Source: Streptomyces sp. NBC_01237
GTDB lineage: Bacteria > Actinomycetota > Actinomycetes > Streptomycetales > Streptomycetaceae
Reading direction: 5' to 3'
Length of the DNA: 64,000 nucleotides
Assembly (NCBI RefSeq): GCF_035917275.1
Contig: NZ_CP108508.1
Location: 496,001-560,000 of the forward strand
The notes beneath the pieces are model-generated. The model was not told where the DNA came from. It did not search any database and was given only the letters and a program-made list of their open reading frames with translations. The number at the start of each line of letters is the position of its first letter. Position 1 is the stretch's first letter. Shown in pieces: positions 16,694 to 25,122 of the stretch. Made by a program: the position numbers and the translations under genes.

Positions 16694-17841
16694 CGCCGCG
16701 CTCCCGCCGGGCTCGCCGCACCCGTGTCGCGGGCCGGGGCCGGAGCGGGGTCGAGGACGGTTTCGCACGTCGTCCACCGTGTGACGACCCGCTCGCCGGG
16801 GTGAGCGATCCGGTCCGGGGCAGCGGCCGGTTCGCATCCCAGCAGCCGGCGCTCCCCGCACCAGGCGTCGTCGAAGACCGTACCGGCGTAGCGGTGCGGG
16901 CCGTCGGGGAACACGGCCGCGATCCGGGCCTCGGCCGGGAGCGTTGTGGCGAGATGCCGGGCGACCAGGGCGACCGCTCCCACGCTCCACCCGCCGGTGG
17001 CGTACCGGGAGCGGGCCAACGCCCGTGCCGCCCACACCGCTTCACCGGCCGCAACCCAGTGGACCTCGTCGAACAGGGTGTAGTCGACGTTGCGCGGGTA
17101 GATGCTGCTCCCCAAGCCCCGCATCAGCCGTGGTGCGGCTTCCTGGCCGAAGATCGTGGAACCGCAGGTGTCGACGGCAACCACCTTCAGGGCGGGGAAG
17201 AATCCGCGCAGGACCGAGGCGATGCCGGCGGAGTGCCCACCGGTGCCCACGCTGACCACCAGGGCGTCGATCCGCCCGAGCTGGGCGACGAGCTCCTGGG
17301 CAAGGCCCACGTACGCGGTCACGTTGTCGGGGTTGTGGTACTGATCCGGACACCACGCATCCCGGTGGCCCGTGAGGAGTTCACCGACACGCTCACGTCG
17401 GGCCTGCTGCCAGCCCCCGACGGGATGCGGCTCCGTGACGGTCTGCACATCGGTGCCGTAGGCGGCGAGCAGGCCCGACACCAAGGGCTCCATGCCGGGG
17501 TCGGTGACCACGGTGACGGGGTGGCCGAAGACGATCCCGGCCAGCGCGAGCCCGAGGCCCAAGGTGCCGGAGGTGGATTCCACGATCCGTGCGCCGGGCA
17601 GCAGGTCGCCGCGCTCACGGGCGCGTTCCACCATGAAGAGGGCGGTGCGGTCCTTGATGCCGCCGGGGTTGTGGCCTTCGAGTTTGGCCCAGAATCCGCG
17701 CCCGGCACTGGAGAAGGGCTCACCGACCCACAGCACGGGGGTGTCACCGACCAGAGCGGCCGGGGTATGGGCGCGGCGTGTGGCTCCGGACAGCATCTGG
17801 GCCGGGGCCAGGACGGAAGGGGGCATGAGGGATGAGTTCAT
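16690..17841 (-). CDS. cysteine synthase-like PLP-dependent enzyme (fold type II)
   Basis: 383 residues from ATG 17841 (AGGAG upstream). Lys63 in [10 protein letters not shown] is the Schiff-base lysine. [11 protein letters not shown] (89-99) replaces the CysK TSGNTG loop, so Asn becomes Thr. GTGGH (199-203) is the phosphate-binding loop. About 60 extra C-terminal residues follow ([24 protein letters not shown]). The altered substrate loop and length argue against housekeeping CysK; the enzyme may do a beta-replacement making a non-proteinogenic amino acid, as SbnA- or DcsD-like enzymes do. It is overlapped by an MFS exporter and preceded by a lipoprotein-like gene, so this looks like a mini-biosynthetic operon. 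Confidence 0.87.
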   Translation of the reverse strand: MNSSLMPPSVLAPAQMLSGATRRAHTPAALVGDTPVLWVGEPFSSAGRGFWAKLEGHNPGGIKDRTALFMVERARERGDLLPGARIVESTSGTLGLGLALAGIVFGHPVTVVTDPGMEPLVSGLLAAYGTDVQTVTEPHPVGGWQQARRERVGELLTGHRDAWCPDQYHNPDNVTAYVGLAQELVAQLGRIDALVVSVGTGGHSAGIASVLRGFFPALKVVAVDTCGSTIFGQEAAPRLMRGLGSSIYPRNVDYTLFDEVHWVAAGEAVWAARALARSRYATGGWSVGAVALVARHLATTLPAEARIAAVFPDGPHRYAGTVFDDAWCGERRLLGCEPAAAPDRIAHPGERVVTRWTTCETVLDPAPAPARDTGAASPAGARR

Positions 17842-17975
17842 CGCGCTGATCTCCTGCCGGACCGCAGCGCCCCGTCAGGGCGGTGGCGGGCCGGGGTGTT
17901 CGAGGACGGAACCGCTGGGGACGACGACGCCACCGGGCGCGCGATGTCGCGGGCGCGGCCGGTGGCCCGGTCCTC

Positions 17976-18422
17976 TCAGGTCCGCCACACCCCGAGCTCG
18001 GCGCGCGCACGGCTGTGCTCCGCAGGGTGGGCACCGCCTGCGCACCACCTAGCCCGGCTCTTCGCTGCCTGCCGGCAGGCACCCTCTCCCGGGAGGAGCC
18101 CGTCGTCGGCCGCCGGGGGCGCGGGCAGATCCGCCCGCGGGCCGGCCTCGGCGGGCTCATCCACCCCGGTGCACTCCACCGCGGCCCCGTGGTCACACAG
18201 TGCCGCAGCGACGGCGGCGACGGACGCCCCGGCGGGATGGACGTTCGGCGAGGTGGTGGCCGCGACGGCGGCCACCGTGTCGGTGCGGGGCATCCCGGCG
18301 GCCTGCGGACCGTGGGCGCAGCCGAGCACATGCAGCAGCCCGGCCAGCACCGTGATCAGCACCAGCAGCCGCGGCACAGGCCGGGGCACATTCCGGGGCA
18401 CACGAGGACCCGCTCCCACCAT
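17976..18422 (-). CDS. putative membrane-anchored or lipoprotein, unknown function
   Basis: 148 residues from the ATG at 18422 (MVGAGPRVPRNVPRPVPRLL). A basic, proline-rich start leads into one hydrophobic segment, LLVLITVLAGLLHVLGCAHG, whose VLGC resembles a lipobox; the remainder is Ala/Asp-rich with several His and Cys residues. It lies 134 nt upstream of the PLP enzyme on the same strand. It resembles small Streptomyces DUF6153-type membrane proteins in size and opening but lacks their second helix. It could be an exported sensor or binding protein of the PLP/MFS unit. The start is uncertain. Confidence 0.5.
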   Translation of the reverse strand: MVGAGPRVPRNVPRPVPRLLVLITVLAGLLHVLGCAHGPQAAGMPRTDTVAAVAATTSPNVHPAGASVAAVAAALCDHGAAVECTGVDEPAEAGPRADLPAPPAADDGLLPGEGACRQAAKSRARWCAGGAHPAEHSRARAELGVWRT

Positions 18423-18666
18423 CACGGCACACAGGGTATTCGATCCCTTACATAAAGTGCTCGCCAGGTCGCGGGGCGGCCAGTCCCCGCCTCCATGAAC
18501 GGGACCCTCGCGCCACCGGGTTGCCGCCGCCGGAGTCCGCCCGCACGGCAACGGCCGGAGCGAACTCAGATACCTACCGTTCGGCAGAATTTGTCAATCT
18601 TTGTTCAATTTAGCCTCATTGTCGAGCAAATTCTTGGGTGCGGAGTCCCTATATGATCACCTCCGG

Positions 18667-18694
18667 CATGCCAAGGAAATATGCATTTGGCATG
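18667..18694. promoter_or_regulatory. inverted repeat upstream of the DNRLRE protein
   Basis: CATGCCAA (18667-18674) and TTGGCATG (18687-18694) are perfectly complementary with a 12-bp AT-rich spacer. They lie 26 nt before the start codon in an unusually AT-rich leader (about 18570-18700). This is a possible operator; no cognate regulator is adjacent. Confidence 0.45.
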
Positions 18695-18719
18695 TCTTTG
18701 ACACGCAAGAGGGGGCAAG

Positions 18720-21700
18720 ATGAACAGACGGTTCACAGCGGCGGCCACGTCGCTGGTGCTGTCCGTCACGCTCGCGCTGCAGTCCGCGAGCGCTGTTCAG
18801 GCCGACGAGACGTCTGGGGAGACGTCGTCGGCAACACGTACGAACGGCAACGGTGTTGAGCGGGTCACCGAAGCCGCCGACATCGAGTCGGCGCGACTGG
18901 CCGCCGTCCTGACGGGCCGTCGGGTGGAGGCCCTGTCCGAACGCACCGGAGACTCCACCACCTGGGTCAATCCGAACGGATCACTCACCACGGATGTCGC
19001 CTCGGGCACGGTGCGAGTGAAGGAGAACGGCCGGTGGAAGCGGATCGACACCACTCTGGTCGACACCGGTAGCCGACTGGAGCCGAAGACAGCGGTCGCG
19101 GCCGTGGAACTGTCCGACGGCGGAGGAGAGGACTTCGCCAGCGTCACCCGCGGCGAGCGTACCTTCGGCCTGGACTGGGGCACGGCGCTGGCGGATCCGC
19201 ACATCCAGGGAGACACGGCCGTCTACCCGTCGGCGGTACCGGGCGGAGACCTTCACGTCACGGCGCTGCCGCACGGCTTCACCGAGTCGCTCATCCTCAA
19301 GAAGCGTCCCACCGAACCCGTCGAGCTGCGCCTTCCGGTGACGCTGACGGGCATGGAGCTGAAGAAGACCGCCCAGCGGCATCTGAGGCTGGAGGACAGC
19401 GCCGGCGGGCTTGTGGCCAGCGCCCCGGCGCCGAGGATGTGGGGCACCGGCACCGATCCCGTCTCCGGGGAACCGCTCAAGGACGCCGAGATCGCCACGG
19501 CCATCGAGAAGACGGCCGAGGGCACCGTACTCGTGCTGCGCCCGAGCGAGGAATTCCTCAGCGACCCGGACCTGACCTATCCCGTCACCATCGACCCGAC
19601 CACCACCCTGGCCGCGTCGACCGACACCTGGGTAGCCACGAACTACCCCGACTCGCAGCGGGGCTCGACGGAGCTGAAGGCCGGCACGTACGACGCGGGT
19701 ACGACGAAGGCGCGCTCCTTCCTCAAGTTCGACGTCGCCAAGTACACCGGCACCCACATCCTCGGCGCGGAGCTGCGGATGCACTCCTACTGGTCCGCCA
19801 GCTGCTCGACCGCGAGCACAGGCGTGGAAGCCCGACGCATCACCCAGAGCTGGGACCCCAGCGCCGTCACGTGGGGTGCTCAGCCCGCCACCACCGCCAC
19901 CGGAGCCGCGGTGTCCAAGGCCGCCTACGGCTTCAGTTCCGCGTGCCCGGCGAACTTCATGCGCTGGAACGTCACCGGCATCGCCCAGGCATGGGCCGGT
20001 GGCGAAGCCAACCACGGCCTCCAGATCAAGGCCGTGGACGAGCAGGACTCCCTGAGCTGGCGCCGGTTCCGGTCCGCCAACTACGTGAACGGCTCGCAGG
20101 GACCCACGGAGCCCGCGCTGTCGATCACGTACAACACCAAGCCCGGTGTGGGTACGCTCGTCAGCCCGGTATCCGGTGCGGTGACCGCTGACACCACACC
20201 CACGCTGCAGGCGAAGGCCAGTGACGCGGACGGCAATCAGGTCCGCATCACCTTCGAGGTCTGGAACGCCGCGGGTACCACTCGGGTCGCCACCGGCAAC
20301 TCCGCCTACGTCGCCTCGGGGAGCACCGGCGCCTGGACGGCACCGGCACTGCCCGCAGGCGCCTACAAGTGGCGCGTGTCCACCTTCGACGGAACCGATG
20401 CGAACGGCACCTGGTCCGGCTGGCGCACACTGACCATCGACACGTCGATACCCGCGGCCCCCACCGTCCTCTCCACGGTCTACCCGGCCGACGGACTGTG
20501 GCACGGTGACGCGGGCACCCCTGGAACATTCACCCTCACCGACCCGGCCGGCAAGGCCGTGTCCGCCGAGTACGCCCTCGACGACGAACCCGCGCGCACC
20601 GCGACGCTCACCGGTGGCAAAGCGGTTGTCACCGTCACACCCGCCACCCGCGGCGTCCACTCCCTGACCGCCCGGGTCAAGAACGCCGCCGGTACCTGGT
20701 CGGAATGGCGCGAGTACACCTTCCAGGCCGGCTCCCTCACCGGGAATCTCTCCACCTCCTTCATCAACGAGATAGCCGAAACGCACTTCTCCGGCGTTCT
20801 CCACCCCGTCGAGGAGGAGGACGAGACCACCGAACCGACCGAGGACATACCGGAGGAGGACGACACCCCGCCCGGCTACGTCGAGGAGGAGGACCCCGAG
20901 AAGATCGAGGACGAGGAGAGCGTCGCGGCGGGCCCGGTCACCGAACTGCCCGCCACCGCCGACAGCACCGTAGTGGGCACCAGCGCCGACGGCAGCGCAC
21001 AGACCCTCATCGACCTGCCCGTCGCCACCACTTCACAGGCCGAGCTGAGCAGCACCGGCCTGGTGATCTACCCGAACACCCAGCAGGACGCGGACACCGT
21101 CGCGATCAGGACCGAGGCCAGCCAGGTGGAGCTCTTCCATCTGCTGCGCAGCGCGAACGCACCGCGCTCCTTCACGTACACGGTGAATCTGCTTCCCGGC
21201 CAGGAGATGACGGCCGTCTCCGAGAACACCTTGATGATCGTGGACGAGCAGGCAGGCTTCGCCACCTTCGTCTCCGCCCCGCTGGCCGTCGACGCCAAGG
21301 GGACCGCCGTCCCGGTCTCCATGACGGCTTCCGGCTCCGCGATCGTCATCTCGCTCGCACCGGCCGCGGGTCAGACCGTGCACTACCCGGTCCTCCTGGA
21401 TCCCAGCGCCTCCGGCTACGGGATGACCCCGTCGGAGAAGCGTTACTGCTGGCTCAACCCCTATGACTGCTCCAAGGCCCGTGACCAGGCCTCGGTGGCG
21501 GTCCACTACGCCAAGAAGTACTACGCGGACAAGACCCTGTACCAGGGCACCGGCGACGCCTTCCGGCACTGCTACTGGAACGCGATGATGGAGATCTTCG
21601 TCGACCACGAAACCGCCTACGAGGTCGCCACCCGTCACGAGTCGCAGTCCAAGGGCAACGACAAGGAAATGGACCTCCGGAACAACAAGATCGGCCGCGC

Positions 21701-21836
21701 CATCGGACGGAGCTACAAGAGCAACAACCCCAAGGCGAAGGCATCCAGCAAGTCCCGCAGCGCCTGCAAGAGCTACGTGTCGAAGGGCAAGCTCTGGATC
21801 ATCAAGAACAAGAAGCTTGTGAGGAGCAACGCATGA
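18720..21836 (+). CDS. secreted DNRLRE-domain protein with toxin-like C-terminal domain
   Basis: 1,038 residues, ATG 18720 behind GAGGGGG. Signal peptide 1-29 (LVLSVTLALQSASAVQADE). N-terminal beta-rich region to about 290, then a DNRLRE module (DTWVATNYPDSQRGSTELKAG ... RSFLKFDV ... SWDPSAVTWGAQP, about 300-480). Fibronectin-like blades occupy about 490-680, a very acidic linker about 695-740 (EEEDETTEPTEDIPEEDD), and another beta region follows. The C-terminal domain (about 905-1038) changes character: Lys/Asn-rich, with DAFRHCYW (946-953) and MDLRNN (984-989), resembling the DUF6973-type domain at the ends of secreted effectors (from memory). The stop overlaps a small membrane-protein gene, as expected for toxin-immunity pairs. 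The domain's activity is unknown. Confidence 0.85.
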   Translation: MNRRFTAAATSLVLSVTLALQSASAVQADETSGETSSATRTNGNGVERVTEAADIESARLAAVLTGRRVEALSERTGDSTTWVNPNGSLTTDVASGTVRVKENGRWKRIDTTLVDTGSRLEPKTAVAAVELSDGGGEDFASVTRGERTFGLDWGTALADPHIQGDTAVYPSAVPGGDLHVTALPHGFTESLILKKRPTEPVELRLPVTLTGMELKKTAQRHLRLEDSAGGLVASAPAPRMWGTGTDPVSGEPLKDAEIATAIEKTAEGTVLVLRPSEEFLSDPDLTYPVTIDPTTTLAASTDTWVATNYPDSQRGSTELKAGTYDAGTTKARSFLKFDVAKYTGTHILGAELRMHSYWSASCSTASTGVEARRITQSWDPSAVTWGAQPATTATGAAVSKAAYGFSSACPANFMRWNVTGIAQAWAGGEANHGLQIKAVDEQDSLSWRRFRSANYVNGSQGPTEPALSITYNTKPGVGTLVSPVSGAVTADTTPTLQAKASDADGNQVRITFEVWNAAGTTRVATGNSAYVASGSTGAWTAPALPAGAYKWRVSTFDGTDANGTWSGWRTLTIDTSIPAAPTVLSTVYPADGLWHGDAGTPGTFTLTDPAGKAVSAEYALDDEPARTATLTGGKAVVTVTPATRGVHSLTARVKNAAGTWSEWREYTFQAGSLTGNLSTSFINEIAETHFSGVLHPVEEEDETTEPTEDIPEEDDTPPGYVEEEDPEKIEDEESVAAGPVTELPATADSTVVGTSADGSAQTLIDLPVATTSQAELSSTGLVIYPNTQQDADTVAIRTEASQVELFHLLRSANAPRSFTYTVNLLPGQEMTAVSENTLMIVDEQAGFATFVSAPLAVDAKGTAVPVSMTASGSAIVISLAPAAGQTVHYPVLLDPSASGYGMTPSEKRYCWLNPYDCSKARDQASVAVHYAKKYYADKTLYQGTGDAFRHCYWNAMMEIFVDHETAYEVATRHESQSKGNDKEMDLRNNKIGRAIGRSYKSNNPKAKASSKSRSACKSYVSKGKLWIIKNKKLVRSNA

Positions 21837-22279
21837 ACCGCCTTCTCCACCAGCGGGTCGCGCCGGCACTGCTGATCGCGCAGATCGCCTACATCGTCCT
21901 CCTGGAGCTGCTGTTCGGCCTGTCCGGACCGGACACCGCCGAACTCGATCACACCGCGCCGTCCCCCACAGGTGACGCCCTGTTCACCGGGCTCCTGATC
22001 CTGACGGTGCTGGCCATGGGAGGAGGGGCGGCGCTGCTGGGCTGGAAGAGGGTTCAGGCCTGGGCTCCGCCCACCGCCCGAGCGGCATGGCTCGGGGCGC
22101 TCGGGCTCGGCGAGATCGCCCTCGCAGCGGCCTTCCTGAACGAGGCCCTTCGGCAATCCCCCGGCCCGGACACCCTGATCGCCGCACTGGCCATCGTCGT
22201 CAGCCTGGCCATCACGCTGACCTGCGTCGGCGAGGTCCAAAGGCATCTCCGCAGCCTCAGGCCCGCGACGCAGGGCTGA
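21833..22279 (+). CDS. small four-helix membrane protein, candidate immunity protein
   Basis: 148 residues. The ATG at 21833 overlaps the preceding stop (ATGA), so it is translated with the DNRLRE protein. Four hydrophobic segments are visible (APALLIAQIAYIVLLELLFG, LFTGLLILTVLAMGGGAALLG, AAWLGALGLGEIALAAAFL, LIAALAIVVSLAITLTCVG), joined by short loops, with a basic C-terminus. No family recognised. Strict coupling to a secreted protein with a toxin-like tail and a membrane location make an immunity role plausible; a secretion accessory is the alternative. A double hairpin follows. Confidence 0.75.
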   Translation: MNRLLHQRVAPALLIAQIAYIVLLELLFGLSGPDTAELDHTAPSPTGDALFTGLLILTVLAMGGGAALLGWKRVQAWAPPTARAAWLGALGLGEIALAAAFLNEALRQSPGPDTLIAALAIVVSLAITLTCVGEVQRHLRSLRPATQG

Positions 22280-22299
22280 GCGCACCGAGGCAGCCACCG

Positions 22300-22372
22300 G
22301 CAGTGATACGGGGAGAGTCCCCGTATCACTGCCCAGGTCCCGCCTGCTCCCCGAAGGAGCAGGCGGGACCTG
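22300..22372. terminator. two back-to-back perfect hairpins
   Basis: The first stem is 15 bp (22300-22314 with 22318-22332) with a 3-nt loop. The second is 17 bp (22334-22350 with 22356-22372) with a 5-nt loop. They sit 1 nt apart directly after the DNRLRE / membrane protein operon. Confidence 0.85.
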
Positions 22373-22557
22373 CCACGCGTCTCCGCGCATGCGCCGTGCC
22401 GGTCAACGCGTATACGGGTTCGGCCCGACAGTCCGGTACGGGTGGGTCGCCCCGCACCTCACAGGGCGCCCCGCAGCCCACCGGGCGGCATCTCCCCCGC
22501 CCGGCACGTCCGGATCGCGCCCTACCCGCCCCGGCAACCCGTCCGGACCCTGAAAAC

Positions 22558-22989
22558 ATGGGGGATTCCGGAAACATCACACCAGGCCCGGACAGTACCG
22601 ACAACGCGTTCCGCGCCCTCCTCGAAGGCGCCACCGCCCCACGGCCGCCCGCCCCGCCCGACTGCCCGTTCTGCGACCTTCGCCAGGACCGCTACGCCAC
22701 CCACTACGAGGGCCACTGGGTCCTCCTCGAACCCCGCGTCATCGTCCCCGCCCACACCGTGCCCCCGCGTCGGCGCTGGATCATCGCTTCGGACGGGGCC
22801 GCGATGAACCTGTGGGACGCCGAACCCCTCCCCGGCACCCAATGCCGCATCGCGCACCGCGTGGTCTGCCCCTACCTCAAGCCCGAAGACCCCTGGCCCT
22901 GGACAGCCTCGCTCCGGCGGGAGAACGAGCGACGGGCGCAGCGCCTGTTCGGCCTCCCGGTCGACCGGGACTTCCCGGACACCGGCTGA
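22558..22989 (+). CDS. DUF6083-like zinc-ribbon protein
   Basis: 143 residues from ATG 22558. It contains a CPFC knuckle (DCPFCDLRQDRYATHYEGHW) and a second Cys pair region (GTQCRIAHRVVCPYLK), with WIIASDGAAMNLWDAEPLPG between. This pattern I associate with the actinobacterial DUF6083 family (from memory). It probably binds one zinc. Function is unknown. The RBS is weak and the frame is open upstream, so the start could be slightly different. It lies alone between the double hairpin and a convergent TetR gene. Confidence 0.65.
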   Translation: MGDSGNITPGPDSTDNAFRALLEGATAPRPPAPPDCPFCDLRQDRYATHYEGHWVLLEPRVIVPAHTVPPRRRWIIASDGAAMNLWDAEPLPGTQCRIAHRVVCPYLKPEDPWPWTASLRRENERRAQRLFGLPVDRDFPDTG

Positions 22990-23130
22990 CGGGCGCCCCG
23001 GCTGCCCTCTCCGGCGACCCGCGGCGGGTTCACCGGCCAGTGACCGGATCACAAGCCCCGCCCCCGGAACGGCGGTTCGGCCGGCCTCGTGGCGTCCGGG
23101 TCAGTCGCGTCCTTCGGCGCGTCGTGACGC

Positions 23131-23727
23131 TCAGTCGCCGTTCCGCAGGCCGTCCAGAACGAGGTCGACGGTGCGTTCGACCAGGGCGGCGTCCAGTGGG
23201 GCGTGCCGGAAGAGGGCCCGGTAGTAGACCGGCGCCGCGAGCGCGTCGAGGGTGAACTCCATCTCGGCCCGGTCGAGTTCACGGATGTCGCCGCGTGCGG
23301 CAGCGGTGCGCAGGACGGTCTCGGTGCTGCGTCGGCGGGCGTGGAAGACGTCGTCGAGGAAGCTCTCGCGCAGCTCGGGTTCACGGGCGAGGTCGGCGAC
23401 GAGCGCGGGCAGGACGGGGCCCAGGACGGTGGTCTCGAACGCGGTGACCAGGCTGCCGATGCCGATGAGCAGGTCCGCGCGCAGGTCGCCGCTGTCCACC
23501 GTCGGCGTGGTGCCCAGGACCGTGGCCAGCGCGTCGGTGACCAGGTGCTGTTTCGAGGGCCAGCGTCGGTAGATGGCCGGGCGGTAGACGTCTGCGTTCT
23601 TCGCCACCTGCCCGATCGTGAGGTCGGCGTAGCCGACCTCGGCGAGCAGGTCGAGTGTCGCGGCGCGCACGGCGGCGTCGATCTGCGGATCCTTCTGGCG
23701 GCCGGCGGTGCGCGGGGACGGGGGCAC
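23131..23727 (-). CDS. TetR/AcrR family transcriptional regulator
   Basis: 198 residues from GTG 23727 (AAAGGA upstream). HTH: IDAAVRAATLDLLAEVGYADLTIGQVAKNADVYRPAIYRRWPSKQHLV, with a TetR C-terminal domain of the YxALxxxAPLDxAL type. It is divergent from the MFS transporter at 23848, with two matching operator elements between (see 23749-23800), so it very likely represses the transporter and itself. Confidence 0.9.
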   Translation of the reverse strand: MPPSPRTAGRQKDPQIDAAVRAATLDLLAEVGYADLTIGQVAKNADVYRPAIYRRWPSKQHLVTDALATVLGTTPTVDSGDLRADLLIGIGSLVTAFETTVLGPVLPALVADLAREPELRESFLDDVFHARRRSTETVLRTAAARGDIRELDRAEMEFTLDALAAPVYYRALFRHAPLDAALVERTVDLVLDGLRNGD

Positions 23728-23748
23728 GGGTGAGTCCTTTCGGTCGAC

Positions 23749-23800
23749 TTACGGACTGTAACCGGATTTTGAATTGATACAGTCCGTACTGTATCAATTC
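23749..23800. promoter_or_regulatory. TetR operator region
   Basis: A perfect 13-bp inverted repeat with a 4-bp centre (GAATTGATACAGT, 23771-23783, and its complement, 23788-23800) overlaps the promoter region. The inner element ACAGTCCGTA (23780-23789) recurs in inverted orientation at 23749-23758, giving a second half-site toward the tetR start. Confidence 0.8.
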
Positions 23801-23847
23801 AAGGTGACTCCGGCCCGAACGGGCCTCCCTCCGTCGAAGGACCTGCC

Positions 23848-25110
23848 ATGCCCACTCCACCTCCGCGTCCCCCCACGCTCCGCGATACCGCGCCCACCTC
23901 ACCCGTACCGATACCGGCGAGAACCGGTCCGGCGATCGGCGCCCTGATCGCGCTCGCCCTGGTCGCCCTCGACCTACGGGCACCGGTCACCGCGGTCGCC
24001 CCGCTGCTCGGCCGCCTCCGCGACGACCTGGGCCTGTCGGCCGCGGCGGTGAGCGCGCTGACCGCGCTGCCGGTCCTGTGCCTGGGCGTGTTCGCGTTCG
24101 CGGGCCCCGTGCTCGGACGGCGGTACGGCGAGGCGCGCGTGGTGCTCGCGAGCCTGATCCTGCTCGCCGTCGGCGCGACGCTGCGACTGCTCCCGGGAGC
24201 GGCGGCGTTGTTCGTGGGCACGGTGCTGGTCGGCGCGGCGATCGGGCTCGCCAACGTGCTGCTGCCCGGACTGATCCGGCGGCGCTTCGCGGGCGCGGTG
24301 GCGGGGGTGACCGCGTTCTACTCGGCGTTCCTGACCCTGGGCGGTGCGAGCGGTTCGGCGGTCGCGCCGCCGTTGGCCGACGCGACCGGATGGGCCTGGC
24401 GCGGTGCACTGGCGCTGGTGGCCGTCCCCCTGTCGATCGCGGCGATCCTGGCCTGGTGGCCGGGGGTGCGCGTGGACGCGCGGGCCGTCGACGCACCGAC
24501 ACCGCAGCGCGTGCGGCTGTGGCGGGACGCGACGGCGTGGCGGGTCACGGTCTTCTTCGCGGCGCAGGCGCTGTTGGCGTACGTCGTGTTCGGCTGGCTG
24601 CCCACGATGGCCCAGGACCGGGGCATCGGCGAGGCGCAGAGCGGCCTCCTGCTGTCGCTGACCAGCCTGGTGGGTGTGGCGGGGGCGGCGCTGCTGCCCG
24701 CGGTGTACCGTCGGCTGCCCGACCAGCGTGGGCCCGCCGTGCTCGTGGCGGTGCTCAGCGGGGCGGGTCTCGCCGGCATCGTCCTGGCCCCCGCGCCGGC
24801 GGGCGTGTGGGCCGCCTCCGTGATCCTGGGGCTCGGGCAGGGGGCCGGATTCGCGGTCGCGCTGAGCCTGATCGGGCTGCGTACCGGCAACGGCGACGAG
24901 ACGTCGGCACTGTCCTCGATGGCCCAGGGCACCGGTTTCCTCATCGCCACGATCGGCCCGTTGGGCGCGGGGCTTCTGCACGAGGCGAGCGGCGGATGGG
25001 GCGTTCCCCTGGCGACGCTGCTGGCCGTGTGCGCGATCCAGGCTGCCGCAGGTCTCGGCGCGGGACGCGCCGGGCAGGTCCGGGGCGGGTCCGGCCCGGA
25101 GGCGGCCTGA
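23848..25110 (+). CDS. MFS transporter, CynX/NimT type
   Basis: 420 residues from ATG 23848 (GAAGGA upstream). Twelve hydrophobic segments; the opening ALIALALVALDLRAPVTAVAPLLGRLRDDLGLSAAAVSALTALPVLCLG is characteristic of the CynX/NimT (cyanate / 2-nitroimidazole) branch. Other markers are GLANVLLPGLIRRRF and LSLIGLRTGNGDETSALSSMAQGTGFLIA. It is repressed by the divergent TetR, which suggests drug or anion export or import induced by its substrate. The true substrate is unknown. Confidence 0.88.
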   Translation: MPTPPPRPPTLRDTAPTSPVPIPARTGPAIGALIALALVALDLRAPVTAVAPLLGRLRDDLGLSAAAVSALTALPVLCLGVFAFAGPVLGRRYGEARVVLASLILLAVGATLRLLPGAAALFVGTVLVGAAIGLANVLLPGLIRRRFAGAVAGVTAFYSAFLTLGGASGSAVAPPLADATGWAWRGALALVAVPLSIAAILAWWPGVRVDARAVDAPTPQRVRLWRDATAWRVTVFFAAQALLAYVVFGWLPTMAQDRGIGEAQSGLLLSLTSLVGVAGAALLPAVYRRLPDQRGPAVLVAVLSGAGLAGIVLAPAPAGVWAASVILGLGQGAGFAVALSLIGLRTGNGDETSALSSMAQGTGFLIATIGPLGAGLLHEASGGWGVPLATLLAVCAIQAAAGLGAGRAGQVRGGSGPEAA

Positions 25111-25122
25111 TATCCGACTCGT

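Noticed and set aside
15431..17035. 534-residue reading of the MFS gene
   Set aside because: The N-terminal 114 residues are a shadow of the PLP enzyme; the true start is the ATGA overlap at 16693.
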